Source: Candidatus Peribacteraceae bacterium (lineage in GTDB: Bacteria > Patescibacteriota > Gracilibacteria > Peribacterales > Peribacteraceae). From it: a stretch of DNA of 49,909 nt. The position numbers and the translations under genes were made by a program. Location of the stretch: positions 1 to 49,909 of the forward strand of contig JAQUKV010000010.1 in assembly GCA_028718905.1 (NCBI GenBank), written 5' to 3'. Of the stretch, positions 42,790 to 49,909 are shown in pieces. Position 1 is the stretch's first letter. Every line of letters begins with the position of its first letter. Below the pieces are notes generated by a model. It was not told the DNA's origin, did no database searches, and saw only the letters and a program-made list of their open reading frames with translations.

Positions 42790-43677
42790 TCACCACTTGC
42801 CTCCCGCTCCACCGCCTCCGAAGGAGCCTCCGCCGAACCCGCCAAAACCGCCTCCCCCTCCACCGCCGCCGGAGCCGAACCCGCCTCCCATCCCCCATCC
42901 CCCCCGACCCCCACGCCTGCCGGGGCGGACCGGACGGTACGTCTTGGATGCGAGAAAATCGATAAGCAGACCCACGACGAAAAGCAGCGGAATGGAAAGC
43001 CACCAGCCGAATGCAATCGCCAACCCGAGTCCGCTCCCTGCACCCAGCACGCCTCCCAGCCACCACGACTTCGTACGGCCGAGGAACACGACTCCCCACT
43101 GCAGGAGGATGACGACGAAGAAGAACAGGAAGGGAGTAAAGCCGAACGATGCATCCGCAGAAGACCGCGCATAGCGGTCCGGCGTGTATTCGCCTCCGAT
43201 GTGCTTTTCGAGCGCCGTGATGCCGGCTTTGAGCCCCCCCGCGTAATCCCCGTCACGGAATTTGGGCGTGATCTCCTGTTCGATGATGCCTTTCGCCACG
43301 ATATCCGGCACCGCTCCTTCAAGGCCGTAACCCGTGGCAAGGAAGAGCTCGCGATCGGAGTACGAAACGAGAATAAGGATACCGTTGCTGTTCTCTTTGG
43401 TCCCCACCCCCCACTTGCGTCCGACCTGCACGGCGACGTCCGCAATGGGCTCGCCGTTCAGCGTGTTCACGATCAGAATCGCAATCTGGTTGCTCGTCTG
43501 CTTCCGGTAGGCATCGAGCATCTCCGAAATCTGCGCGCGTTCTTCGGAAGAGAGCACCGAAGCGGTATCCGTCACGTACCCGTCATTCGGCGGGACTTCA
43601 AAGGCATACGCCTGTGACGCAGTCCCGCAGACTGCAAGAGCGCCGATCAGGCCGGCAAGGACGAAACGCAGTCGCAT
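42790..43677 (-). CDS. TPM-domain (YgcG family) membrane protein
   Basis: 295 residues. A signal peptide (1-25, ending AYA) precedes a TPM domain (about 30-170), with PPNDGYVTDTASVLSSEE, QIAILIVNTLNGEPIADVAVQVGRKW (in parts), GTKENSNGILILVSYSDRELFLATGYGLEG and the IVAKGIIEQEITPKFRDGDY end. Then two or three membrane helices (178-245) and a Gly-rich tail (RPGRRGGRGGWGMGGGFGSG). TPM proteins are linked to membrane-protein quality control and photosystem repair in other organisms; bacterial roles are unclear. It overlaps the lemA stop by one base, and LemA-TPM pairs are common. Confidence 0.9.
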   Translation of the reverse strand: MRLRFVLAGLIGALAVCGTASQAYAFEVPPNDGYVTDTASVLSSEERAQISEMLDAYRKQTSNQIAILIVNTLNGEPIADVAVQVGRKWGVGTKENSNGILILVSYSDRELFLATGYGLEGAVPDIVAKGIIEQEITPKFRDGDYAGGLKAGITALEKHIGGEYTPDRYARSSADASFGFTPFLFFFVVILLQWGVVFLGRTKSWWLGGVLGAGSGLGLAIAFGWWLSIPLLFVVGLLIDFLASKTYRPVRPGRRGGRGGWGMGGGFGSGGGGGGGGFGGFGGGSFGGGGAGGKW

Positions 43678-44243
43678 TACTGGGTGAAATCGACTGTGGG
43701 AGCGACTTCGGCACCCGCGGCGGCCTCAAAGGGCTTCTCCTGGCCAAAACCGAAGACCCCTGCGAGCACGTTGGACGGGAAACGGCGAATGGCGACGTTG
43801 TAGAGCTGCACGGCGTCATTGTAGTCTTTGCGGGCCACGGAAATCCGGTTCTCGGTGCCCTCCAGCTGCGTCATGAGGTCCCGGTACGCTTCCGTCGCCT
43901 TGAGGGCAGGATACGCCTCCACAGTGACCAGCAGACGACCCAGAGCGCCTTCCATATTCTGTGCGGCAGCGAGCTTATCCTGTCGCGACGTGGCACCCAT
44001 CCACTGCGTGCGCGCCTCCGTGACCGCCGTCAGCGTGGATTGCTCGAAATTCGCAGCGCCTTTGACGGTATTCACGAGATTCGGGATGAGATCGACACGC
44101 CGCTGGTACGTCGTCTCGACCTGCGCCCATTTGTTCTTCACGTTCTCTTCCTGACCGACAAAACCGTTGTAACCGCTCCACATCCATCCTCCGATAACGA
44201 CGAGGACAATAATGAGCGCAATGACCCAGGGCTTCTTGATCAT
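43677..44243 (-). CDS. lemA: LemA-family protein
   Basis: 188 residues from MIKKPWVIALIIV; the open frame extends to 44297 but this start gives the usual N-terminal helix. LemA proteins have one membrane helix (5-24) with the short N-terminus outside, then a long four-helix bundle. Seen: YNGFVGQEENVKNKWAQVET, the family signature, YQRRVDLIPNLVNTVKGAA, and EGTENRISVARKDYNDAVQLYN with NVAIRRFPSN. Biochemical function unknown. It is the first gene of the LemA-TPM operon and is translationally coupled to the TPM gene. Confidence 0.94.
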   Translation of the reverse strand: MIKKPWVIALIIVLVVIGGWMWSGYNGFVGQEENVKNKWAQVETTYQRRVDLIPNLVNTVKGAANFEQSTLTAVTEARTQWMGATSRQDKLAAAQNMEGALGRLLVTVEAYPALKATEAYRDLMTQLEGTENRISVARKDYNDAVQLYNVAIRRFPSNVLAGVFGFGQEKPFEAAAGAEVAPTVDFTQ

Positions 44244-44286
44244 GGAAAAAGGGGGAAAGCTCTCGCAGTATAGCATAGACGTTCTC

Positions 44287-44817
44287 TCACGATCCAAACG
44301 TCCCCGTCAGCTCCGCTTCCGCTAGCACGTGCCCTTGCATGGCAGCAACGAGATCTGCTTTGGAGGGCGCGGCGTCGAAAGACAGTACGGTATCGAGCGC
44401 GTAGAGGTGAAAGAAGTACCGGTGCGCACCCGAGGGAGGACACGGCGGGACGTAGCGCGCTTCCTGGCTGCCGGTGACACCGAGTTTCCCTCCCGAGGGA
44501 ACCGTTCCTTCCGGGACGACGAGAGGAATCGGATCGATGTTGTAGACGACCCAGTGCACGTAATCCCCACTCGGTGCGTCAGGATCATCCATCACGAGAG
44601 CCAGCGATTGGACGTTCTGCAGAACGTTCGAGAACGTGAGCGGCGGGCTCACCCCCTCGCCGTCGCAGGTGAAGCGCACGGGGATGGTGCCGCCTTCCCC
44701 GAACGCCGGGCTTTTGATGATCATGGCAGAGGGAGGAACGGAAAGAGGCTCTGCAGGCGCGCAGGCGGCCAACAGCAGAGTCAAGCCGGAGAGGAGGATG
44801 ATCGACTGCTTACCCAT
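44287..44817 (-). CDS. YbhB/PEBP-family lipoprotein
   Basis: 176 residues. The signal ends in LLLAAC, a lipobox, so Cys19 should carry lipid. The PEBP-like domain (30-175) shows FGEGGTIPVRFTCDGEGVSP, LVMDDPDAPSGDYVHWVVYN with the conserved DPDAP and H-W pair, and the PPCPPSGAHRYFFHLYALD anion-site segment. The pocket residues are kept. PEBP proteins bind phosphate groups or small ligands; the bacterial role is unclear. Its start lies 37 nt inside the upstream glycosylase gene, a long same-strand overlap in another frame. The end is 43 bp from lemA. Confidence 0.9.
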   Translation of the reverse strand: MGKQSIILLSGLTLLLAACAPAEPLSVPPSAMIIKSPAFGEGGTIPVRFTCDGEGVSPPLTFSNVLQNVQSLALVMDDPDAPSGDYVHWVVYNIDPIPLVVPEGTVPSGGKLGVTGSQEARYVPPCPPSGAHRYFFHLYALDTVLSFDAAPSKADLVAAMQGHVLAEAELTGTFGS

Positions 44818-45347
44818 TGATCCGCATTGTACCCTTCGAGCAGAAACCGGTAGGGCTTGCGTGCCCACTCTTCGGCGTAGGCAACCCCGATTCTCGGAGT
44901 TTGACGGACTGCTTTTGCAGGAATCTGCACTCCCCTGTCTTCCATCCAGAGCCCGCTCTTCTTCACGGCCGTTTTCCCATTGAGCCGCCCGTCGATCATG
45001 AGTGCCTTCGTGAGCTTCGCCGGTCCATCCCATTCCCCTACCCCGCGAATCAACACAGCCGCCGGATAGTCTTTGGATCCCGTGACAATATTGAGCATCC
45101 AGTGCATGCCGTACACGAAGTACACGTACCACTGCCCGGCCGGACCGAACATCACGGCATTGCGATTGGTCTTGCCCCTGTATGCGTGACAGGCTTTGTC
45201 CTGCGGCCCGTCGTAGGCCTCCGTCTCGGTGATCACACCGCAGATCATCTTCTTCCCAACCTGCCGGATGAGTGCTTTTCCCAGCAGATCACGGGCGACC
45301 GTGAGCGCCGGACGGTCGAAGAACGACAACGGAAGCACATGAATCAT
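44781..45347 (-). CDS. 3-methyladenine DNA glycosylase (AAG/MPG family)
   Basis: 188 residues, typical length. It removes alkylated and deaminated purines in base-excision repair. Seen: FFDRPALTVARDLLGKALIR at the start, GVITETEAYDGPQDKACHAY with the catalytic Glu and conserved Asp, RNAVMFGPAGQWYVYFVYGM with the intercalating-Tyr region, and VLIRGVGEWDGPAKLTKALM with the GPGKLT-type motif changed to GPAKLT. The C-terminal tail (about 12 residues) is the part that overlaps the downstream lipoprotein gene. Probably functional. Confidence 0.94.
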   Translation of the reverse strand: MIHVLPLSFFDRPALTVARDLLGKALIRQVGKKMICGVITETEAYDGPQDKACHAYRGKTNRNAVMFGPAGQWYVYFVYGMHWMLNIVTGSKDYPAAVLIRGVGEWDGPAKLTKALMIDGRLNGKTAVKKSGLWMEDRGVQIPAKAVRQTPRIGVAYAEEWARKPYRFLLEGYNADQWVSSRSSSSPA

Positions 45348-45414
45348 GGCGGAATTCTAATGGGAAGTCTGGTATGCTGAAATCCGATTGTTCTTTCGTT
45401 TATACCGTACAGTT

Positions 45415-45491
45415 CGGGGCGTAGCTCAGTTGGCTAGAGCGCCTGCTTTGGGAGCAGGAGGCCGAGCGTTCAAGTCGCTCCGCCCCGACCA
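45415..45491 (+). tRNA. tRNA-Pro (UGG)
   Basis: 77 nt with an encoded CCA end. Acceptor arms CGGGGCG and CGCCCCG pair fully. The anticodon stem CCTGC/GCAGG frames the loop TTTGGGA with anticodon TGG. The D arm and T arm (GAGCGTTCAAGTCGCTC) are standard. The UGG anticodon can read all four proline codons. Confidence 0.96.
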
Positions 45492-45551
45492 AGGTGAATT
45501 GGAGACGAACGCAAGCGCGAAGAGTGCAGCGTGAGTCCCAAGATCCTTGGT

Positions 45552-45581
45552 CCCGCACCCAAGCGAAGCGCGTGGTGCGGG
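45552..45581 (+). other. Hairpin in the gap after tRNA-Pro
   Basis: CCCGCACC (45552-45559) and GGTGCGGG (45574-45581) form a strong stem, but no T-run follows, so it is not a clear terminator. The gap 45492-45640 also holds CCTTGGTCCCG (from 45546), a near inverse of the tRNA 3' end region. Confidence 0.55.
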
Positions 45582-45640
45582 GCCACTTCCGGATACAAAA
45601 ATCCGATGCAAGAAATTGATGACGCCTCATGCGCCACACA

Positions 45641-46003
45641 TCACCGCTGCGCCGTGAAACGCCGCTCAAAATCGGCCTTCTGATACACCGTACCCGATTG
45701 CAGCTTCTCTCTTTCGCCCTTCTGGATCTGTTCTTCTTTGTCCCACTGCACTTTCTTCTGGCACCAGTTGCCGAACCGCTGCGCATTGAAGACGAGCTTC
45801 CCTTTGCTGAGGCACCAATCGATGCAACGATCCACTTCTGCAGTCATCCCCTGCACGCGGCCGTAGTAACGGTGCACCGTCAGGTAAAAATGCTTCGGCT
45901 CGCACTTGAGACACTTGAGACCGACGAGCGCACAGGCATCTTTTGCATGCTGAGAGAGACTCTCTGCCAGGCTGATTTCCGTACTCGACAGTTCGATCGG
46001 CAT
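45641..46003 (-). CDS. Hypothetical Cys/Trp-containing protein
   Basis: 120 residues from MPIELSSTE; the frame is open to 46147, but the extra part has unlikely composition and overlaps the leader of the next gene. Four cysteines sit in a row of motifs: CALVGLKCLKCEPKHFYL and DRCIDWCLSKGKLVF. The rest is basic and helical (QRFGNWCQKKVQWDKEEQIQ). A small nucleic-acid-binding or metal-binding protein is possible but unproven. It is divergent from the bactofilin-like gene. No family assigned. Confidence 0.6.
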   Translation of the reverse strand: MPIELSSTEISLAESLSQHAKDACALVGLKCLKCEPKHFYLTVHRYYGRVQGMTAEVDRCIDWCLSKGKLVFNAQRFGNWCQKKVQWDKEEQIQKGEREKLQSGTVYQKADFERRFTAQR

Positions 46004-46177
46004 CGTGCCGCAATAGTAGGCAAAGCACAGATGTGAAACAAGCTTCCCGTTGCGAGGGTACCGTGCTGCACAGTCGTGCCGACGCTCCGTTACTCCACTT
46101 CGTTTCCCCGTGCTGAACAAGTGACATTGTGTCAAAGGGCAGTACAATTTCCGATTACTACGTTCCCCACCCCTCCC

Positions 46178-47395
46178 ATGAAGCGCCTGCTCGCCTCATT
46201 CTTCCTCACAGCCCTGCTCAGTACCCTCACGCTGCCCGCTCTCGCGGCCACCTTCAGGACGGGCGAAACGGTGAAAGTCACCGCCCCGCTCAATGATAAT
46301 GCATACATACTGGGCAGCCAGGTGACCATCGATCAGCCGGTGCAGGGAGATCTGATTACGGCAGGAGGAAACGTGCTGGTGAAGGCCGCCGTCAAACAGG
46401 ATCTGTTCGCCGCGGGCGGCACCGTCTTCATCGATGGCGTCATCGGCGGGGATCTGCGGGTCGCCGGGGGCAATCTGGTACTGAGCGGCACGATCGGCGG
46501 AGATCTGATGGCGGCCGGCGGCTCGATCACGCTCATGGACGGCTCTTCGGTGAAAGGCGACGTGAGTATCGGCGGAGGCGATATCACGCTCGGCGGCACG
46601 GTGGGCGGCACGGTGACGGTGCGTGGCGGACAGGTGCGACTGGGGAGCATCGTGAAGGGCGACATCGACATTCAGGCGGAGGACATCACACTCAAAAACT
46701 CCGTCGATGGTTCCTCCCTGCTGGTGGCGAAGACCATCACGCTCGACCCGGGTGCCAGACTCATGCGTGACGTGCATTTCTGGAGTGCCGAAGGCGAAGG
46801 GCAATTTGCCGATGCAGGTGCGCAAATCAAGGGCAAAATCACGTACGATGCCGCGCTGCTCCCGCTGAGGAACAAGACGTTTGACGGCGCCGGCAAGGCG
46901 GCGGGCGCGGGCATCATCGCCGCCATCATCGGCGTGGGAGGATTCTTCCTCTTCTCCGCAACCCTTGTCATCCTGCTCCTCGTCCTGCTCACGAAGACCT
47001 TCTTCATGGATGCGGCCCGCTTCCTCTCGAAGAAAGCATGGACGAGCTTCCTGTACGGATTCCTCTTCTTCGCGGCCACGCCCGTGGCGGCTTTCCTCTT
47101 CCTGATCTCCATCATCGGCATCCCGATTGCGCTCTTCATCTCGACGATGTACTCGTTTGCGATCGTTTTTGCCAAACCCCTGACGGCCATTGTGCTCACC
47201 CGTACCGTGGAACTGCGCCGCGGCTACAAGTGGGGCAAGCCCATGATCATGCTCGTGAGTGTGCTCTTCTACGTGGCGCTCAAGATCGTGGCACTCATCC
47301 CCATCGTGGGCTGGATGGTCACGCTCGTCACGGTTCTCTTCGCGTACGGCGCGGTGGTGGCCACCAAGTGGTCCAAGATCCAGAAGGTACGGTAA
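46178..47395 (+). CDS. Bactofilin-like beta-helix membrane protein
   Basis: 405 residues from MKRLLASFFLT. Signal peptide (1-24, cleaved near ALAA), then a right-handed beta-helix region (about 30-225) in which 17-19 residue rungs repeat the pattern GD(L/V)...AGG.(V/I): GDLITAGGNVLV, QDLFAAGGTVFI, GDLRVAGGNLVL, GDLMAAGGSITL, GDVSIGGGDITL, GTVTVRGGQVRL. This is the polymer-forming cytoskeletal (bactofilin) signature. Four membrane helices (about 250-385) follow. Unlike true bactofilins it is exported and membrane-bound, so it may form a scaffold outside the membrane. A longer upstream start is rejected because it hides the signal. Confidence 0.85.
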   Translation: MKRLLASFFLTALLSTLTLPALAATFRTGETVKVTAPLNDNAYILGSQVTIDQPVQGDLITAGGNVLVKAAVKQDLFAAGGTVFIDGVIGGDLRVAGGNLVLSGTIGGDLMAAGGSITLMDGSSVKGDVSIGGGDITLGGTVGGTVTVRGGQVRLGSIVKGDIDIQAEDITLKNSVDGSSLLVAKTITLDPGARLMRDVHFWSAEGEGQFADAGAQIKGKITYDAALLPLRNKTFDGAGKAAGAGIIAAIIGVGGFFLFSATLVILLLVLLTKTFFMDAARFLSKKAWTSFLYGFLFFAATPVAAFLFLISIIGIPIALFISTMYSFAIVFAKPLTAIVLTRTVELRRGYKWGKPMIMLVSVLFYVALKIVALIPIVGWMVTLVTVLFAYGAVVATKWSKIQKVR

Positions 47396-47413
47396 TAATG
47401 AATTCTTGTTACA

Positions 47414-47442
47414 AAAAGAGCAGGGTTGCCCCCTGCTCTTTT
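47414..47442 (+). terminator. Rho-independent terminator
   Basis: AAAAGAGCAGGG, loop of five nt, CCCTGCTCTTTT. It lies 18 nt after the bactofilin-like stop; the A-run and T-run ends make it work in both directions. Confidence 0.9.
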
Positions 47443-47470
47443 ATTGTCAGCGGGTAAAGAGTGCTCTACC

Positions 47471-47785
47471 ATGCCTGTGATGAGCACAGTGGAAAAACCC
47501 ATAGATCCGCCGGGCGAATCTGATTTCTCTGTTTTCGATGGATTTGATGTTCCCTCCTTCGTCAAAGCACACAACGGCATTCCCGAAGTCGCGGCAACGT
47601 CACAGGAATCGATTCGCAATCGCCTGCGCGCAATTCAGGCACAGATGATCGAAAACGACCCCCTGTTGCAAACGATCCTCGCAGGAATCGTTCAGGTAGA
47701 ATATTCGAGAATGAGTGGCCTTCAGTCAGGGAAGACCTTCAAAAGCAATTTGGAAACTATGATGTCACCGATGACCGCTGAATGA
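47471..47785 (+). CDS. Hypothetical small protein
   Basis: 104 residues from MPVMSTVEK. The first 40 residues are acidic and probably unfolded (VEKPIDPPGESDFSVFDGFD); a helical part follows (SIRNRLRAIQAQMIENDPLL). No family recognised. The first Met and the fourth codon are both possible starts. Its 3' end overlaps the convergent methyltransferase gene by 21 bp. Confidence 0.55.
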   Translation: MPVMSTVEKPIDPPGESDFSVFDGFDVPSFVKAHNGIPEVAATSQESIRNRLRAIQAQMIENDPLLQTILAGIVQVEYSRMSGLQSGKTFKSNLETMMSPMTAE

Positions 47786-48232
47786 TCGCAAATGATGCAG
47801 CGCGATCCCCGCGGCCACCGAAACGTTGAGTGACTCCTTCTTGCCATGCATCGGGATGTGCACGACGCTGTCGCAGAGCTTCAGGAGCTCCTTCGGCACG
47901 CCCAACACCTCGTGGCCGACGATCAGACAGATGCGTGAAGGCGGATCGTAGTCTTTAAGATCGACCGCTCCCCTCGCCTGCTCCAGTGCGATGATCGTGA
48001 AACCCCGCTTCTTGAGCTTCGCGATGACCGCCTTCGGATCCGCCGCTTGCTCCCATGGCACAGTCTTTTCGGCACCGAGAGCGGTCTTACTGATCTCGCG
48101 CCGTGGCGGCGTCGCGGTGTAGCCCGTGAGGACGATCTTCTCGACCCTGAATGCATCGCACGTGCGGAAGAACGAGCCCACGTTCCAGAGGGAGCGGATA
48201 GAGTGTGCGAGAAGGACGACGGAACGATGCAT
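47765..48232 (-). CDS. TrmH/SpoU-family RNA 2'-O-methyltransferase
   Basis: 155 residues, the short form with the catalytic SPOUT domain only. It transfers methyl from S-adenosylmethionine to ribose in tRNA or rRNA. Seen: VLLAHSIRSLWNVGSFFRTC (motif 1, where N-Arg contacts are usual; here SLWNVG keeps Asn and FFRTC keeps Arg), ICLIVGHEVLGVPKELL (motif 2, GxE changed to GHE), and VVHIPMHGKKESLNVSVAAG (motif 3). The knot motifs are all present. The target base cannot be named from sequence. The upstream side is the repeat element 48255-48392. Confidence 0.92.
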   Translation of the reverse strand: MHRSVVLLAHSIRSLWNVGSFFRTCDAFRVEKIVLTGYTATPPRREISKTALGAEKTVPWEQAADPKAVIAKLKKRGFTIIALEQARGAVDLKDYDPPSRICLIVGHEVLGVPKELLKLCDSVVHIPMHGKKESLNVSVAAGIALHHLRSFSGHR

Positions 48233-48254
48233 ATGACTGTTATAGCAGAAACTT

Positions 48255-48392
48255 CTGCCTCACCCCCCAACCCCCTCTCCGTGCCGACCCGAAACCAACC
48301 GGAGAGGGGGGTACTCATCCGGAATATAGAGAAAAACCTCTCCCCTCTCCCGTTGGAGTTGGACGGGAGGGAGAGGGGTCAGGGGGTGAGGC
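48255..48392. repeat. GC-rich inverted-repeat element, copy 3
   Basis: Left end CTGCCTCACCCCCCAACCCC, right end CAGGGGGTGAGGCG. Two subunits lie in between, each with CTCTCC / GGAGAG arms. The right end runs 14 bp into purQ and supplies its stop codon. Confidence 0.78.
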
Positions 48393-49674
48393 GCTCCAGC
48401 GTGCTCGCATGCGGATTGGCGAAGACTTCGAGCACCTCGCGCTTGAGAAGCTCCTGTTCACTCACCCCGCGACAGATGTAGCACACACCCGTCTCACTCC
48501 CCTGCCCCAGTGCCGCACCCCACGTGTCGGGCTCATCCCTGCGCAGGAGCGCAGTCGCGCCCGAGAGCGGTGAAACATCGGTCTTCTGGAGTTTCTTTTC
48601 GTCGCTATTCCACCGGTAGAAGCTCCCGCCCTGACGGACCACGGCTGTCTCTTTGTTGGGATTGAAGAAGGAGAGCCGCGAGAGTAATTCCTCCGATTTG
48701 GCATTCTTGGGGGCGACGTACTTGAGCTGCGTGAGTTTGAGAGAAGGAACGGAGCGGTGTGCGGCCTGCTCCACGGTACGTTCCTCGTTATTCGTGATGA
48801 TCGTGCCGATGAAGATCTCCGTTTCCCTCGGTGGACGCACCGGAATATTCCAGGCAGCACTCCCCCTCTCCGGTTGGTGTTGGGTGGGAACGGAGAGGGG
48901 GTTGGGGGGTGAGGCAGAAATCCCCTTTCGCCGTTGGATCCATCGTTTCATCGACGCGAAATACGGCGCTCCATTGGGCGTGCGCTCCGGGTGCGGCATC
49001 AATGCCACCACATTCCCACAAGGATTGCAGATGCCCGCGATGGCAAACTCCGAGCCGTTGGGGGTCGTCACCGGATCATCGCTGACCTTCCCCTCTGCGT
49101 TACAGTACGAGAACGCCACCTGATCGTTCTTCTTGAACTCCTCCCAGACATCTTTATCTTTCGTCGTAAATCTGCCCTCGCCGTGCGCGATAGGCAGGTG
49201 CATGGTTCGACTACGCTCACCACCAGTCGTTCCCTCCCAGTCGGATGTCGCGCAGCGGTCGCGCTTGCAGGTCGGCGTGATCCACACCCACTCGTTGATG
49301 AATCCCACCGCCTCCTCACCGATGGCATTGCGCGCCAGGCTCATCCTGAGTCCCTGATCCAGAGGAATCAGCCCGCTCTCGACCAGGATCTGCGCGCCGT
49401 TGCAGTTGCCGATGATCACCTTGCCCCGCTCGTTCTCGTCGTGAAGGAATGCGAGCAACGGATCGCGCGCGGCCACCATGCCGGACCTTCCGCGATCTTC
49501 GTAGCTGAATCCCCCGGGCACGAAGTACCCGTCGATATCTTTAAGCTTCTCCTTGGAATCGTTCCACTTGAAGAACACCGCCTCCATGCCGGCCTGCTTC
49601 ACCGCGCGCAGACTTTCGACTTCACAGTTGTTGCCGGGAAAACTGAGGACGGCGATGCGGGGAGCTTTGGTCAC
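48379..49674 (-). CDS. purQ: PurQ-type glutamine amidotransferase with extra C-terminal domain
   Basis: 431 residues from a GTG start at 49674 (reading TKAPRIAVLSFPGNNCEVES); normal PurQ is about 225-270. PurQ supplies ammonia to PurL for FGAM synthesis in the purine pathway. Catalytic triad: Cys91 in GNCNGAQIL, His228 and Glu230 in MPHPERT; the PIAHGEGRF motif (161-169) is also present. After residue 250 a GC-rich repeat copy is read in frame (SASPPNPLSVPTQHQPERG, about 253-271), then an unassigned 147-residue domain follows (IFIGTIITNNEERTVEQAAH ... VCYICRGVSEQELLKREVLE). The last codons are also repeat-derived. No purL or purS gene is nearby; the extra domain may serve in their place. Confidence 0.86.
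   Translation of the reverse strand: MTKAPRIAVLSFPGNNCEVESLRAVKQAGMEAVFFKWNDSKEKLKDIDGYFVPGGFSYEDRGRSGMVAARDPLLAFLHDENERGKVIIGNCNGAQILVESGLIPLDQGLRMSLARNAIGEEAVGFINEWVWITPTCKRDRCATSDWEGTTGGERSRTMHLPIAHGEGRFTTKDKDVWEEFKKNDQVAFSYCNAEGKVSDDPVTTPNGSEFAIAGICNPCGNVVALMPHPERTPNGAPYFASMKRWIQRRKGISASPPNPLSVPTQHQPERGSAAWNIPVRPPRETEIFIGTIITNNEERTVEQAAHRSVPSLKLTQLKYVAPKNAKSEELLSRLSFFNPNKETAVVRQGGSFYRWNSDEKKLQKTDVSPLSGATALLRRDEPDTWGAALGQGSETGVCYICRGVSEQELLKREVLEVFANPHASTLERLTP
48859..48917. repeat. GC-rich inverted-repeat element, copy 4, inside purQ
   Basis: Left CTCCCCCTCTCCGGTT, right AACGGAGAGGGGG followed by a TTGGGGGGTGAGGCAG end. On the minus strand it is a close match to the left half of copy 3 and it is read through in frame as a proline-rich linker. 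Confidence 0.8.
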
Positions 49675-49750
49675 GATCGCATTGTAACAGGGATGCCCCA
49701 TTTCAAAAAAACACACAACACACAAAACCGGTCGGAAAGGTGGGATGGGA

Positions 49751-49890
49751 GGGAGGAAAACCCGCGGGTTTTCCTCCCAGCTTGGGTCAGCTGACCACCG
49801 GCAGAGCCGGTGGCCTGAAGGAGAGCCCCCAAAGGGGGCTTGCTAAAGCGAGTCAGGCGTCAATCCCATTTGAGATCCAAGGGTGGATCT
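49751..49890. other. Row of hairpins, possible structured RNA
   Basis: No gene is seen in 49675-49909. Stems in order: a perfect 28-bp palindrome (49751-49778, half GGGAGGAAAACCCG); GGTCAG/CTGACC (49785-49796); CCACCGGC-AGA-GCCGGTGG (49795-49813); AGCCCCC-AAA-GGGGGCT (49824-49840); AGATCCA-AGGG-TGGATCT (49873-49890). I do not recognise a known RNA class. Confidence 0.5.
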
Positions 49891-49909
49891 TGGTCATCCA
49901 GCCTGTCTG

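Noticed and set aside
49751..49890. tmRNA, RNase P RNA or 6S RNA
   Set aside because: I could not find the tRNA-like ends, the conserved RNase P core or the long 6S stem, so no known class is claimed.

Overview
The window looks like chromosomal DNA of a Patescibacteria/CPR bacterium, most likely near Peregrinibacteria/Peribacteria. This is inferred from gene content and style: a GC-rich core with ordinary housekeeping genes split into tiny operons, many small membrane proteins without family names, several starts that look leaderless, and three very large secreted repeat proteins (DUF11 and DUF4215 type). No marker gene that would fix the phylum was available to compare.

Layout. 1-2350 is an AT-rich accessory patch: a broken MvaI/BcnI-type restriction nuclease, an XRE regulator, a secreted YHYH/excalibur protein, a DUF350 membrane protein and an Abi/HEPN-like protein. 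It abuts a tyrosine recombinase gene (2355-3299) whose 3' end is repeated twice just downstream. A 28-bp dif-like site (3410-3437) lies upstream of the recombinase, so a Xer/dif locus with an island at the 3' end of the recombinase gene is the most interesting system here. 3462-20600 is mixed core: YdcF-like, a CPR membrane protein, phosphoglycerate kinase, an AroE-like relic, a polyprenyl-phosphate sugar transferase, an M23 peptidase, a TsaE-HD fusion, a ZIP transporter, RarA, MiaA, ClpP, Tgt, L21 and a receiver-domain protein.

20985-21059 is tRNA-Gln. 21478-29856 encodes a 2792-residue surface protein built of 14 calcium-binding-type repeats and about 16 DUF11 repeats. 29907-36305 holds Pth, a PH-like membrane protein, signal peptidase I, SecE, NusG, acylphosphatase, MurJ and a DsbA-like protein that has lost its CxxC. 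36494-42769 holds two cysteine-rich DUF4215 surface proteins. 42790-49674 has the TPM/LemA pair, a PEBP-family lipoprotein, 3-methyladenine glycosylase, tRNA-Pro, a bactofilin-like membrane protein, a TrmH-type methyltransferase and PurQ with an extra C-terminal domain. The window ends in an array of hairpins.

How it fits together. The secretory genes (SecE, signal peptidase I, MurJ, polyprenyl transferase, M23 peptidase) sit around the giant exported proteins and could support a repeat-protein surface layer used for contact with a host or with other cells. Noncoding DNA carries two dispersed repeat families: a GC-rich inverted-repeat element, which has also entered the purQ and probably miaA reading frames, and AGCT-word repeats at gene borders.
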